A DNA stretch of 64,000 nucleotides from Owenia fusiformis (Eukaryota > Annelida > Polychaeta > Sabellida > Oweniidae): contig CAIIXF020000012.1 in the NCBI GenBank assembly GCA_903813345.2, positions 16,670,020 through 16,734,019 of the forward strand, read 5' to 3'. The notes under the pieces were generated by a model, which was given only the letters and a program-made list of their open reading frames with translations, made no database searches and was not told the DNA's origin. The translations under genes were made by a program, and so were the position numbers. This document shows, one piece after another, positions 37,246 to 49,400 of the stretch. The first letter of the stretch is position 1. Each line of letters starts with the position of its first letter.

Positions 37246-38420
37246 TCATATACTGTATTCTTTACATATTACAACCAATTGTACTGGTACATGTAAGATA
37301 CATTGTATATTGTATATATGGTTTCTGAACGATACGAAAACCATCAGGATTGTCTTTGGTTCTGATCCTTTTTTCTGAGGTGTCAGAGTTGTGGATTGTC
37401 GATAGTCCAGACACGCGCTTTGTATCATGCCATGTCACTGCAGTCATCGCGTCACACTTCATATAAACGGGATTATCAGCTTTTTTAACTTTACCACTTT
37501 CAGCTGAACAGGAAAGTTTTTTCTATTCACACGTACAGTTCCACATGCACCTGTGTTGACAGCTTTTAGCTGGTGAAATAAAAGTGGGGAGGTATAATAG
37601 TTATCCATGTATATTACATGATTCTTATTCTCGTATGTTGTTGTCAGGTTACGAATTATTGCATTGGTAAATGGGGTTTCATTGTCCACATGGACAGTTG
37701 TTTTTCCACAATATATCACTTGTTTCAATAAAAAGCCTGTAGTGCTCTCGTCCAGTCCAAATATTTTAAAGCCCCACTTAGTGGGTTTGGTTGGCATATA
37801 TTGACGGAAGAATATTCGGCCTTTAAATTTTACCATGCTTTCTTCCAGCGACAGGTCTCTCCCCGGGCAATAGTTTGCAGAGTATGTCCGTTCACATATA
37901 TCAATCAATGGTCTTATTTTGAACAGCGGGTCATATCCATTGTTGATATTGTTTTTGTCCCTGGGAATTTGATCCCCGTTGTTATTGAAGTGGGGAAAAG
38001 TAGTTATGTTTTCAAATCGGTCTCTCGACATAACTGTGCTATATCCTGGAGTTTTGTTCAACCACCAATTTGCCCAATAATCTCTAAGTGTACTTTTATC
38101 ACAAAGTCCCATTGCAATCTGCAAGGCCACGTATGCCTTGATCTCGGGTACTGTTGTAGGATACATTTCCTTGACAACTGAACGTGGTCAAAATTCTAGA
38201 GACGGATCATCAAAATACTGCTCAGCATACCGATTCGTTTCCAATGTAATTTTCTCAAAAGCCTCTCAGGAAAATACATTTTGAAAAAGTCCACTGGTTG
38301 ATGACCCGTAGTGTCAAGTAGTACCCCTCTCCTGGCTGGTCTGTAATCAGGCAACCACTGACCAGCATTGTATCCAGCACCGATATCGACGCTGCTCCAG
38401 TTCCAATTGGGACCTGGAAA
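37246..38420 (-). pseudogene. piggyBac-type transposase, broken
   Basis: The central frame (38166-37459) has clear piggyBac (DDE_Tnp_1_7) features: KAYVALQIAMG, SRDRFE, the block SLEESMVKFKGRIFFRQYMP followed by KWGFKIFGLDEST (first catalytic Asp region), and HVIYMDNYYTSPLLFHQL (second Asp). Intact members cut and paste at TTAA sites. Upstream sequence to 38420 continues the family (WLPDYRPARRG) but holds a frameshift near 38270 and a TGA near 38190. Downstream, a one-base loss in an A run near 37480 shifts the frame, after which SGLSTIHNSDTSEK resumes the family. The third catalytic region and Cys-rich tail are not visible. No TTAA-flanked ends were found. Confidence 0.85.
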
Positions 38421-38769
38421 TACAGCAATAAAAATTCCTGATTGAAAAAAATTACAAGACTATGAAAATCAAATAGCCTAACTACCTCAACTATATCATG
38501 ATGTAAGGACCATGATGTATATCTAGATTCAGCATATCAATAGCGTTTACAATGTAAATTAACATGGGAACATAATGACAATGATTTTTTTGTGAAAGAC
38601 AAAAAAGCATAACAAACAAAAAACACACCTTGCCCCTGCAGTATAACTCTTAAGTTCATAAAGAAAATGATAAAGTACGAAAGTCACTGGTTGTAGACTA
38701 GCTTGTCGTCGTATAACGTTCATTTAGTGTAATAGTGTAATCCAGGTAATAGTTTGATCCTAATAATAA
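38421..38769. other. No gene seen
   Basis: AT-rich sequence. It may be flanking DNA or the lost 5' end of the piggyBac element. Confidence 0.3.
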
Positions 38770-38937
38770 TTATTCGTGAACTGGTTTCCTTAGCACACAA
38801 TCGTCCTCATTTTTGAGCAACAACTCAGTGATCTGGAATCCTGCATCCACGATCTTTTGAATGTCCTTTTCACTTCCGCACTTCATACAAGCTGACGCAA
38901 TCCTGAGAGGCTGCCTTGGAAGAGCGATATCAGGCAT
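38770..38937 (-). CDS. Small 55-aa open frame with CxxC, unknown
   Basis: The ATG at 38937 opens MPDIALPRQPLRIASACMKC, then an Asp/Lys/Leu-rich helical stretch and LLLKNEDDC, with a stop at 38772-38770. Composition is protein-like and it includes one C-x2-C pair. It may be the first exon or relic of a longer gene rather than a complete protein. No family was recognised. Confidence 0.35.
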   Translation of the reverse strand: MPDIALPRQPLRIASACMKCGSEKDIQKIVDAGFQITELLLKNEDDCVLRKPVHE

Positions 38938-38939
38938 GC

Positions 38940-39438
38940 TTTAAGGTGGTACAGGTGAAACCGCGGAACATTTACTCATTTTCTCACATGCTCCCATAAC
39001 CCTATGTTCAAACAAAGATAACACAATTATTTAATGCGATGTACACTTCGCAGAAAACAATCAAAAACAAATCCAAAATCATTCAAATAACTTGAAATCT
39101 CAGAATACCCTTTTTGTTTTTAGCATAGTAAATGTTTATCAATACCTCAAGATAGTCATTCCTCTATATAGACATCAAGAATCATGGAACATGTAAGAAA
39201 TACATTGTCTCACTTAAAGAGGCGGTGAATTAAAATCTGCATAAAAGCTCAAACAAAAATATCACGTATTTCAAATCATAGTAATGACTCAAGTGAAACG
39301 GTCTCAAAGACTAATTCATCAATTTTTGTAAACTTGTAGAGGCACAATCAACGTCATGTTTTGCAACATTTTGCATATAAAGTTTTCAAAAATAGGCATG
39401 TTAACACTTGACCAATAAACGATGTCATTCCCAAAGAG
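38940..39438. other. No gene seen
   Basis: AT-rich sequence without exons or recognised repeats. Confidence 0.3.
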
Positions 39439-39469
39439 ATATCGTCGCATGAATTCAACAGTCTCCTAA
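39439..39469 (+). repeat. Left member of an inverted pair flanking the F-box and transposase genes
   Basis: ATATCGTCGCATGAATTCAA and the next 11 bases are the reverse complement of 45553-45583 with one mismatch. Weaker similarity (CCCAAAGAG against CCCAGAGC) continues outward for about 8 bp. Position and orientation fit a terminal inverted repeat of a 6.1-kb element. A target duplication is not evident. Confidence 0.6.
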
Positions 39470-39939
39470 ATACATGTTTTCCTGTTTTGAGAAATTTAAC
39501 CAAAAAGGTATATGACCTATATCTTTAATATTCTTCAACAGATCTTTCTAAGATTTGATTTGGAGACAAAGAACTTACAAAATTTTATATATATCACATT
39601 ATTTTTGTAGGTTTTGGACTAAGTCTGTAAAAAATAAAGATTGAATTTCAACAAAGGAAAAAACGGCAGCTAAAAATTCAGGAATTTGTTAATTTTTCAT
39701 TCCAAACTACACAATACTTGATTCTTTTTGTCCAAACTGGCAGAAAGGAAATCATTGAACTGACATCATTCATTATTTCATTTTTGTTGATTTTTCATAA
39801 AACTAAATCTGACTCTCCATTGCAGTATAAACAGTATTAAATAGTATCTAAAAATATAATTACTTTATTATCCAAAATAAAAGTACAAATTCTGATCATC
39901 ATTTACACAGGTATTACTCAACAATTTTACCAAGTTGCT

Positions 39940-40450
39940 TTAACTCATACATGCGTGTACAAAATTATGCTTCAATACAATTATGCGTGTACAAAATTAT
40001 ATGCATGTATGAAATTTTAATTTCAATTCAGATATGCATGTACAAAATTATACTTTGATGACAGATATGAAAGTGCGAAATTTTACTTCCACACAGATAT
40101 ACACACAGATGAATGTACAAAATTACACTTCAATACAAATATGCATGTATGAAATATACTACAAATACAGAAATGGATGTACGAAATATTGCTTCAACAC
40201 AGCTATGCACATACGAAATTATAATTGAACACAGATATGCATGTACGAAATTATGCTTCAATACAGATATGCATGTACAAAATTATACTTAATAAAGAAG
40301 TGCATGTTCAAAATTATACTTTAATACAGATATGCATGTATGAAATTATACTTCAATTACAGAAATACATGTACGAATTCTTACTTTAACACAAATATGC
40401 ATATACAAAATCATGCATCGATACAGATACGCATGAGCAAAATCAAGTCA
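39940..40450. repeat. Minisatellite of ~30-bp units
   Basis: About 16 imperfect copies of ATACAGATATGCATGTACAA followed by AATTATACTTCA. It lies downstream of the transposase-like gene and inside the flanking inverted pair. The self-complementary TGCATGTACA/ATGCAT words make each unit locally palindromic. No coding role. Confidence 0.8.
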
Positions 40451-40521
40451 TGCATTATCACTCACTGTCTTACTCTTTACTCACAATAATGTGACATGTT
40501 AGTCTCGCGATGTTAGTCAAC

Positions 40522-43500
40522 TTATTTCTCGGTTGTAACATGAACTTCACGAAATGTTTTTTCATAATATTTTCTGTCTCTTCTTTTCATGTATTTCATC
40601 ATTGACCTAATGTCTTTCATCTTTTGTTGAGACACCGATGGTGACTTTGACAGATTTGGTACTTCAGCACTTAATATTTCTGAATACTTCTTCCTGTACG
40701 GCATTGACTTCTTACGTCTCTTTGCCTTCTCATAATTTAAGTCTACTTCCTGTGCATCTTTGTAAACCCCAGTTTTATATTTAACTTTGCTCTCATTCCG
40801 GTCATACTGTATGCTTTTTACCTGAAAAAAGGGGACTGTACCTTCTAATGGGAGTTTTTTAGACAGAGAAGCGAAATCATACACATTCTTATCTATTTCT
40901 ATGACCTCAAAATCATTTACATCATTGAGCAATGATACCACTTGTCTAGGAGTAAAATATTCCTTTGTTTTAAAATGTTTTTCAATTTGGCTGTGTATGT
41001 TATCTACATTTTGTAGTATGCTATGCCCGGGCTCGCCATACTTTTGTATGATGTGCTCTATATTATTATCTGAGTTGACAAATTGCAACAAAGCAGTGGC
41101 CATTATTTTGTTGCGGTTTTGTGGCACACAAGAGTCGCTCCACAGAATAAGTTTATGAACTGCATCTGGCAACTTTAAATGGTTTAATGTAGCAACAATA
41201 GCACTAGCTATTTCGTTCCCTCCCCGACCAGCCTGTAGTTCATTCCACACAGCGCATACCACTGCTACACTTGTGAGATTATATATTGATAATTTCCGTT
41301 TATAGTAGAATTCATTTATTTCAGCCTTAGGACATGAAATGACATTTTCCAGGTCAAATTCAACAACTGCAGTATCTTTTGGTGGGCTTCTGTCTATGTC
41401 CCTTTCTTTCTTTGTATCATCTTTTCTTTTGACATGATTTTTGTAGTTAGTTAGAATTTCATCTTTAAGTTGATCTTCGTCCTCAGTAGTACGATTCAAC
41501 TCACATGTGTTACATCTATCTTTTTTTGGTTTATTGGCCGATATGTTAAATTCATAGTTGTAAATATGCCGATACATGCTTACTTTCAATGGCCCAGGCA
41601 AACCGGTTTCCTCGACATGTTTCACATATAATTTGTACATCTTATTTACATTTAAACTGCTGTCAATATACTCAACTTGGCTATTTGCACGACAGTAGTG
41701 AGAATTCACACGAGGGAATGAATTAATGTGGTCACGAATGACTTGCTTGGCTGGCTCAAAATGTTTTGATTTGGGACCATGGCCTCTTTTAAGATGCACT
41801 GACGAGCCATGGGGTGATTTTTTATGCTTCAAAGCATAGAGAACACGGTGGCCTTCGATATCTAGAGTGCTCTCATAAAAAGTTCTACACACTCTAATAG
41901 TATTGGAACCCAATGTGAATGTGTAACGGTAACTATACTTTCTCGTTGTTTCCCTATTTTTTGTCATTTTTTTTACAGTTTTGATATAGTATGAAATTTT
42001 TTGATCATCAGAAAGTTTCCAGAAGTCTTTATGTAGACTTTGCCTGTCACTTGCACTTATATATTTTGAACAACAAAATTTACAGTTAGCACAGTTCTTT
42101 ACTGTCCGCACAGCCTTAGCTTCTCTACGTCTGCCTCTGGAGTCGACATATTCTTCCCCTGACTGGCGTAGTCTCTTTCTTATATTCTTCTTCCACTGCA
42201 TCTTATCTGCTTTTCTCTTCTTGCTAATTTCTAGAAATAAGAAACTGACGTGTAGATGAAGAATCACATTAAAATGAAGTCAATATGCTTGTCAGTAGCA
42301 AGTTCAATCATTTGAGATAAAACTTAATCAGATAAGCAATGATCCCTATGAAAGCATTTTAATCATGTAACTTAGTTGATTATGTTTACACAAAACAAAA
42401 TTTACACATCTTACTTGGTGCAGCTTTAGACTTATGTTTCTCTGTTGTATCTATGTCTGTTGTCTCAGGTGGATAAGTCTCAGCTTCAGATTGTTGGTCC
42501 TCTGTTGTATCTACAGGGTGTCCAATAAATAAGGTGAAATATATTGTAACTTTCTTAATATTGCACCAACCTTGATGAAATTTTCAGAGTTTGTAGCCCA
42601 AACCTTTTTACCTTTATTCTGTGAATTTAAAGCGTCTTCTATTTGATTGGCCAGAGTTGTGGTTGCTATAGCAACCGAAACAACAAAAAGGCGGGGCAAG
42701 TTTGTTTACGTCACAACTTTTCAAAACATATTTATTTTTTCTGATAGCTTTATTCATACTCCCAGGTACAACAAATACAATACAAAAACAGCCCTAAAGT
42801 CCCATTGTTATGAAAATAAGCTATTCAACATAATGTCCATCTCTAGCTATACACTTCTTATGCCTATTCACCCACTCTCTAAACACACTTTCAAACCCAT
42901 TCTTGCGCATTTCCTGAGGTCTTGCTAAGACATTTGATCTGAGTTCACACACAGCTATGCTCACTAGTGAAACTATTAGGGCACTGGGGCTACCCCTACT
43001 TGCACACCCTCCATATTCCCCAGACCTTGCACCCAATGACTTTTACTTATATGCAGAACTCAAACGTAACTTGAGAGGAAATAAATTTGGAAGCACTGAT
43101 GAACTCAGATCACATGTCTTAGCAAGACTTCAGGAAATTGGCGAGAATGGGTTTGAAAGTGTGGAGAGTGGATGAAAAGGCATAAGACATATAAGAAGTG
43201 TATAGCTAGATATGGACATTATGTTGTGCTATACATTATGTTATGCTTATTTTCATAACAATGGAACTTTAGGACTGTTTTTATATTGTATTTTTTGTAT
43301 TTGTGGTAGTAATAGACCTGGAAGTATGAATAAAGTTATCAAAAAGAATAAATATGTTTTGGAAAGTTGTGACGTAAACAAACTTGCCCCGCCTTTTTGT
43401 TGTTTCGGTTGCTATAGCAACCACAACTCTGGCCAATCAAATAGAAGACGCTTTAAATTCACAGAATAAAGGTAAAAAGGTTTGGGCTACAAACTCTGAA

Positions 43501-44127
43501 AATTTCATCAAGATTGATGCAATATTAAGAAAGTTACAATATCTTTCACCTTATTTATTGGACACCCTGTATGTCTGTTGTCTCAGGTGGATTAGTCTCA
43601 GCTTCAGATTGTTGGTTTTCTGCTGTATCTATGTCTCTTGTCTCAGGTGTATTAGTCTCAGCTTCAGACTGTTGTTTCTCTGTTGTATCCATGACTGTTG
43701 TCTCAGGTGGGTTAGTCTCAGCTTCAGATTGTTGGTTCTCTATTGTATCCATGACTGTTGTCTCAGGTGGATTAGTATCTGAAAACAAACACAATGTGTG
43801 TAAAAATGGATGTGTAGAATAATACAAACCTGCTATCAATACTTGGTGTGCCATTGGGTCATTCTTGATTGTACCAGGGAATTTACTCTTAAATGTACTA
43901 GATGAATTCTGATCTAAAATAGTCAAAATGAAATGAAATTGCTTTACATAGTGATTGTCTAATTAATTAATGGAAAATTGTTACAGTTAAGATAAGATAA
44001 AACAATGAAACTAACCTCTTGTTGTATATGATTGAACTTGTTCTTCTTCATAAACATCTGTTGGGATGTCTAGATCTGGATCCAATAAGAGCCTTAAATA
44101 ACCAATCCAGTTGTTGTTTGTATCCAT
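40522..44127 (-). CDS. RNase-H/DDE-like transposase gene, four exons, interrupted by a mariner fold-back
   Basis: Exons (minus strand): 44127-44016, 43913-43830, 43778-42415 and 42230-40522, all with GT..AG introns and matching phases. Leaving out the 1,058-bp insertion in exon 3, the lengths total 2,211 bp, or 736 aa. The N-terminal part is acidic with five 20-residue repeats (NPPETTVMDTTEKQQSEAE type). A basic segment follows (KISKKRKADK), then a CANCKFCC zinc-like cluster, then an RNase-H-like core: VVEFDLENV (Asp460), LILWSDSCVPQNRNKIMA (Asp533), and GEPGHSILQNVDNIHSQIEK (Glu584 candidate). This resembles the DUF7869-type proteins spread through animal genomes, believed transposase-related; that link is from memory. 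As it stands the insertion stops translation in exon 3, so this allele is probably inactive, though exon 4 is fully open. The upstream neighbour is the F-box gene, 119 bp away on the same strand. Confidence 0.75.
42514..43569. mobile_element. Mariner-derived fold-back, 1,056 bp, TA target duplication
   Basis: It starts CAGGGTGTCCAATAAATAAG at 42514 and ends with the inverse at 43569, flanked by TA at 42512-42513 and 43570-43571. The arms match inversely for about 440-470 bp (42514-42950, 43098-43569). The short centre encodes, on the plus strand, the C-terminal catalytic block of a mariner transposase (HPPYSPDLAPNDFYLYAELK, including the third catalytic Asp). The left arm carries an inverted copy of the extreme C-terminus (frame ending at 42821). 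The element is two inverted copies of the 3' half of a mariner, so it cannot encode a transposase. Confidence 0.92.
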
Positions 44128-44245
44128 CTTTTGACTTGTGCAAAATGGATTATTAGAATTCTTCAGTATTTTGTATTCATATCCATAATTCATATGGAAT
44201 AAACAGTAAGCTATGCTGATATTACCTTGTGTCAATTGAAGCAAA

Positions 44246-45226
44246 TTAAACTATTTCTCTTATTATCTTCTTTCTAATCAATCTCAAATCACAGTCAACA
44301 TAATGAGTCTTTAGAGCTCTTGTTTCTAAATCACTCACTGTCACATTTAAGGAGACACTTAGTCTACTGACTGGTCTCATTTCCAAGAGTTGTACAACTT
44401 GACTGAATGTAAGTTCAATGCTTTCATCAAGATAAAGAGCTTCTAATTTGTGAAGGTTGTTGACAATGTCCACCAATGTTTCAAAGTGAAATTGTTGTAC
44501 AGAATTACAGATTTGCAGTAATCTCAGATCTGTACATTCAGACAATATTTCGATATCTTCATCAACTAAGTTTGGACAAAAGTTTAGTTCCACGGTTTCT
44601 AGGGTGTTTTTCACACTTTCAATGAATGCTAGAGTTGATACTGGCCAACCTGTCAAAGACAGATACTGTAACTTTTTAGCTTCTAATAACTGTACAGTTA
44701 GAGCAAAATCAATATGGGCAGGTGGGATGTGTAATATTGGATAGCTGATTGCAAATACTTCTATGCATCTTGCATGTTTCAATATTGTATGTAAGTTGTC
44801 TTTGTTAATAGTGAGCTGATCATCAGATGCAACTGTTTTCCACAGCACAGAGTTGTTGTTGATTATGTCACTAAACCTGGGATGAAGAAAGGCAAACGAT
44901 CTAATAAGTTCTATCACATTGAAGAACTGGAATATGTTCAACAGAACATTATCTGGAAGATCTACTATATTCTGAAAATAAGATAAAAAAGTAAATATTC
45001 TGTATATTTCTATGGGACAAGGGCCATGTGCAATAATGTACTTTCTGCCAATTTTTCCTAACTACTTTAAACTACACAGTTCTTGGTACAACTAGGCTAT
45101 ACATATTAAGTTATGATTACATAAAATTTGGATTTTCTTTAAAATTCATGAAATATTTGCAATGGATACAACTCAAGGGGTAAATAAATTGCAATGATGA
45201 TCAAAATTATTACTTACCACTGGCAT
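44246..45226 (-). CDS. F-box / leucine-rich repeat protein, two exons, 244 aa
   Basis: Exon 1 is 45226-45218 (Met-Pro-Val, then donor GTAAGT). Exon 2 is 44971-44246, preceded by TTATTTTCAG, phase 0, with a stop at the end. Residues 4-45 form an F-box: VDLPDNVLLNIFQFFNVIEL, then a Phe/Leu-rich stretch and SVLWKTV. The remainder has leucine-rich repeat character: LLEAKKLQYLSLTGWPVSTL, then LETVELNFCPNL, LRLLQICNSV and LEALYLDESIEL at roughly 25-residue spacing. F-box proteins bind Skp1 and bring targets to SCF ubiquitin ligases; the LRRs would choose the target. It is short for an FBXL protein. It lies head to tail with the transposase-like gene inside a pair of inverted repeats, so it may be a transposon cargo gene. 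Confidence 0.8.
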
Positions 45227-45552
45227 TTAGTTGGTTGGATAAGCATTGACTATTTTCACTTTTCTGCTGAATTACACTTTCTTAAGATAGATGATTGGTT
45301 TAAACATTGAGTCACATGTTAAGTTTACTGGCATCCAATTGGATAATTCACTTAGGAAAATCAAGAACTGATGCCTTGGTATTTAGGAAACTTGGATCCT
45401 ACCTGTCTTTATGAATTATGTAGTTAGGATGTTGTTACCTAAAAAAGCATGCATTTCTAGCACAGATAGGTCAAAACTGACATCACCATGAGGTTCTACG
45501 CACTTTGTTTACCTACAATGTGATGTTACCTTAATTTTTTTGAAAATGTTAG

Positions 45553-45583
45553 TTAGGAGACTGTTGAACTCATGCGACGATAT
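45553..45583 (-). repeat. Right member of the inverted pair flanking the F-box and transposase genes
   Basis: Reverse complement of 39439-39469 with one mismatch, located about 330 bp upstream of the F-box start codon. Inner sequences beside the two copies are not similar beyond a few bases, which is what short terminal inverted repeats would give. Confidence 0.6.
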
Positions 45584-46402
45584 GCTCTGGGCACTTTCCA
45601 TGGACTAGTATCTGGATTTCATAATTTAAATACAAAGAATTGTCAATTATCAGTGCAGCTCATAGAATCTGCAATAGTGTTATATTACAGGTCCATGGAT
45701 TAACACAACAGGCGACCACGCATGATCATTACAGACCGTAGTCATGGGACATTTCTTTACTCAATATTTCCTAGGGAATCTTCATTCTAGAAATTTCCTA
45801 TTTCACCGCATCAATGGCTAGCGTTTTGTTCCAACCCAGTGGTAATTCACCAGGAAAAACACTACCATTATGCGAAAATTCTATGGTACTCCTCATTTCT
45901 CCCATTTTCATAACCCTGCTCATATTACTGAAACATTTGGGGCATCATACACCTTATGACATCAAAAAGTTCTTATAGGTTCACAACAACTTCATATCTC
46001 CATGACAACAATCATATGTCACAATACAATTTTAAACATTAATCACCATGGTATCACTCATACAAAACATTCAACAGACTTCAATCTTGTCCTATATATG
46101 AGACACCTAATTATTTGTTTGTAAACAAATCACACCCACTTTCTTATTCAATCAGAAAAATGCATTTCCCCACAAGTCAGATCAGCCTGACCTTTGCATG
46201 ATAGGTCACTCTTAACAGGTTAAGCTAACCTTTCTTAGCCCTTCTCCAAAGCAGAGCGTCATTTGAATTTAACTCTTAAGGATTATAGAGCTGTAGATCT
46301 TTTATTTTATTTTCCTTATAATATGGCAGAAATAATACTATTTTATCTTTAACTGATTATATACATTTGTATTAACAACTATTTACATTATGGAGGACTG
46401 AA
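45584..46402. other. No gene seen
   Basis: Intergenic, AT-rich; no exon or repeat family recognised. Confidence 0.35.
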
Positions 46403-49400
46403 TTAATAGGCTATCTTATAATTATCTGGCGGGCGTCTGTTCCGCTTAGGTCTCGATATCACGTTATTTTGATCCTCTGCTTCAGACTTTTTGGATTCAC
46501 TTCTCGCATTTTTGTCACAGTTATTTTCGATATCATCGATATTCATTGCTTCTGCCTCCTAAGAGAAACTCGGCTCCCTTTGAGACTCATCTTCAATACT
46601 GACCCTACCATGTGCCGCTTCTGGCTTTTCATATTTGGCAGAATCAGAGGAACTCGGCTCCATCTGAGACTCACTTCGACCATTTTCGTTATTCTGTCTA
46701 TCTTCCTTTATTTTCGGGCTGCCAAAATCTGTCACTTCTTCCTAATCAGGCTCATCATTTGATGGCTTTAAAGGCCATTTCACAAATTAACTGCCAAAAT
46801 AGGGCTTCAGTTTATCGTGACGAATCACTCTAGGTTTCGATCTAGGTGATTGTTGTATTTTGTAGACAACATCCGACACCTTTTCTATAACCTGGAAAGG
46901 TCCAGTTCAGCGACATGACAGTTTAAATGACATGTTTTTTTGACTCTTGTAGGGTTATACATCCAAACTACATCGCCGGCCTTATAAACAGACGCAGCTA
47001 GCCTTGCATCATGCTCTCTCTTTTGTCTGAGATGAGCTTTATCCAAGCATTCCCTAGCGTGTTCATACGAATCACGCAGCTGCTGTCTTTTGGTTTCAGC
47101 ATATTGAGACTTTAATTCTACCTGCTCTTCTAGCTCAGGTGGATCGGTAGTGACATCTAGTGGCAATTCTAATTCTTGCCCAGTATCATAGCTGCGGGTG
47201 TTTCACCAGTGCTGTCGTACTCAGATGATCGGTATGCCATACCTACAAAAGGGAGGCATTCATCCCAATTGTCTTGACTGTCATCAATATATTTTGACAA
47301 CATTTCTATAAATGTTTTATTGTGCCTCTCAATCATGCCGTCAGTCTGAGGATTCCAAGGACAGGTCCTTGTTTTCTTTATTCCTAACATGGAATATATG
47401 TCATGCATAACATCACTCTCAAAGTTTCTCCCCTGATCACTATGCATTTCTCTCATACAGCCAAATCTAGCTATAAATTCATCCACAAAACATTTAGCAA
47501 TCGTAATTGTTTTCTGATCCATTAGTGCATAGCACTCGGTCCATTTTGTAAAATAGTCCCCTATGACTAATACATATTAAGAACCATTTCTTGACTATTT
47601 TTAAGGTCCTAATACATCGAATGCTACGCGCTCCATTGGCGCAACAACAACGTAAGACTGTAAGGCCCCTTTCGGCTTTTCAGGTAGATTCTTACATCTT
47701 TGACATTTTTCACATCTCTGAATGTACCTAATAAATACATATTGTGATAGAAAGGGCCAGTTATATCTTAGCTTTATCCTTTCTTTAGTTCTTTTAACTC
47801 CCATATGTCCAGCCGATGGAGCATCATGCAAGTTTTTAAGGATTTTTGTTATCCAACATTCTGGGATAAGAAATTGCCACACTACCTTTCTGCCATCTAT
47901 CAATACAAATTTCCTGTATAAGATGTCATTGGCTATTTTCATGTTATTCCATTGGCCCCAATAAGCTTTGAACTCTCTGCTTTCATGACTTATATCCTCC
48001 CATTTCGGCCGAATATCACATTTCTTCTTCATTTCAATGAACTTTCCAATATCTTTATCTTTCATCTGCACATTTTTGGGATCTATAATAGACCATCCAT
48101 CTTCGAGCTCTATAACTTTTCCGTCATTGCTCTTATGCTCTTGCACCATCTTTTTTAACACTCTGACTTTTTCACAATGACTTCCGGATTTTGAATGCAT
48201 TTCAGCATTTTTATCAATCATTTTCTCTATCTCAGTATAGTAATGACATCAGTATGAATGAAATGTCCCCTGGTGTTCTGGTCCTGGATTGTGATATTGG
48301 TTCTTGATTGGAGGGGGGAGGGGGATGTTAGACATTGTTTCTTTTCACGTTAGATTATGGTTTTGGGATATATAGGCCATTATAGGGTCTACTTTTCTTA
48401 TGACAGATTAACACTTACAGTTTGCTTTTCTTGTTGGGTTTCTTTAAAGTTTTTAGTCACCCTTCCCTTTGGCATTTGTGCTTATATATTCAGTCATATC
48501 AGTCACATCTTGTGCAGACCACACTCTCGTTTTCTGGTTTATCTTTATTTACACTAATCAGATCACTGCTATATATAACAGGAGCTGAATTCTCAATATA
48601 TTCTGTGCTGCTGCTCTCTTTGGCGGTAGCAGCATCCTCATTTTCATCAGCGTGAGGCCACCTCGACAAACCATCGCAATTTAAATGCACTTTCCCAGGG
48701 CGATGTACAATCTTAAAATCATACGTTGACAGAATCTCTAACCATCTGGCCACTTGACCTTGTGGTGATTTAAAACCACTGATCCATGTCAGAGATTCAT
48801 GATCAGACCTTAGAGTAAATCTCTTTCCATACAAATAATGTCTGTAGTACTGGATAAAGAATACAACCGCTAAAAGCTCACGTCGTGTAACAGAGTAATT
48901 CCTTTCTGTCTTAGACAATGTTCTATGACTGTTACACACCACATGCTCTGTTTTATCATCATGAATTTGACCTAGAACTGCACCAATATGAAAATCGGAA
49001 GCATCCACATCAAGTATGAATTCACAGTCAGCGCATGGAAATGCTTATATTGGTGCTTTGATCAATCTTGCCTTAATTTCACTCATAGCTTGATCATTAT
49101 CTTCAGTCCATGAGAAACATGATTGCTTTTCAGTCAATTTTGTCAAAGGTCTCCCTATCAGTACATAATCTTTTACGAATCTCCGGTAATATGACGCAGA
49201 ACCCCAAAATGCCTGTACCTCTCTCACAGACCTTAATCTAGGCAAGTTGACAATTGCCTCAATTTTAGAAGGGTCCATCTTCACCCCCTCCCCAGATATT
49301 TCATGACCCAGGAAATTTACTTTTCTCTGATACAAATATGTTTTAGCTGGCTTGATATTGATCTTCAGGTTTGCGGCCAACAATCAGTCAAAAATCTTGC

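Noticed and set aside
43571-43822. Plus-strand frame with regular Ser/Val repeats
   Set aside because: It is the antisense of the 20-residue acidic repeats of the transposase exon.
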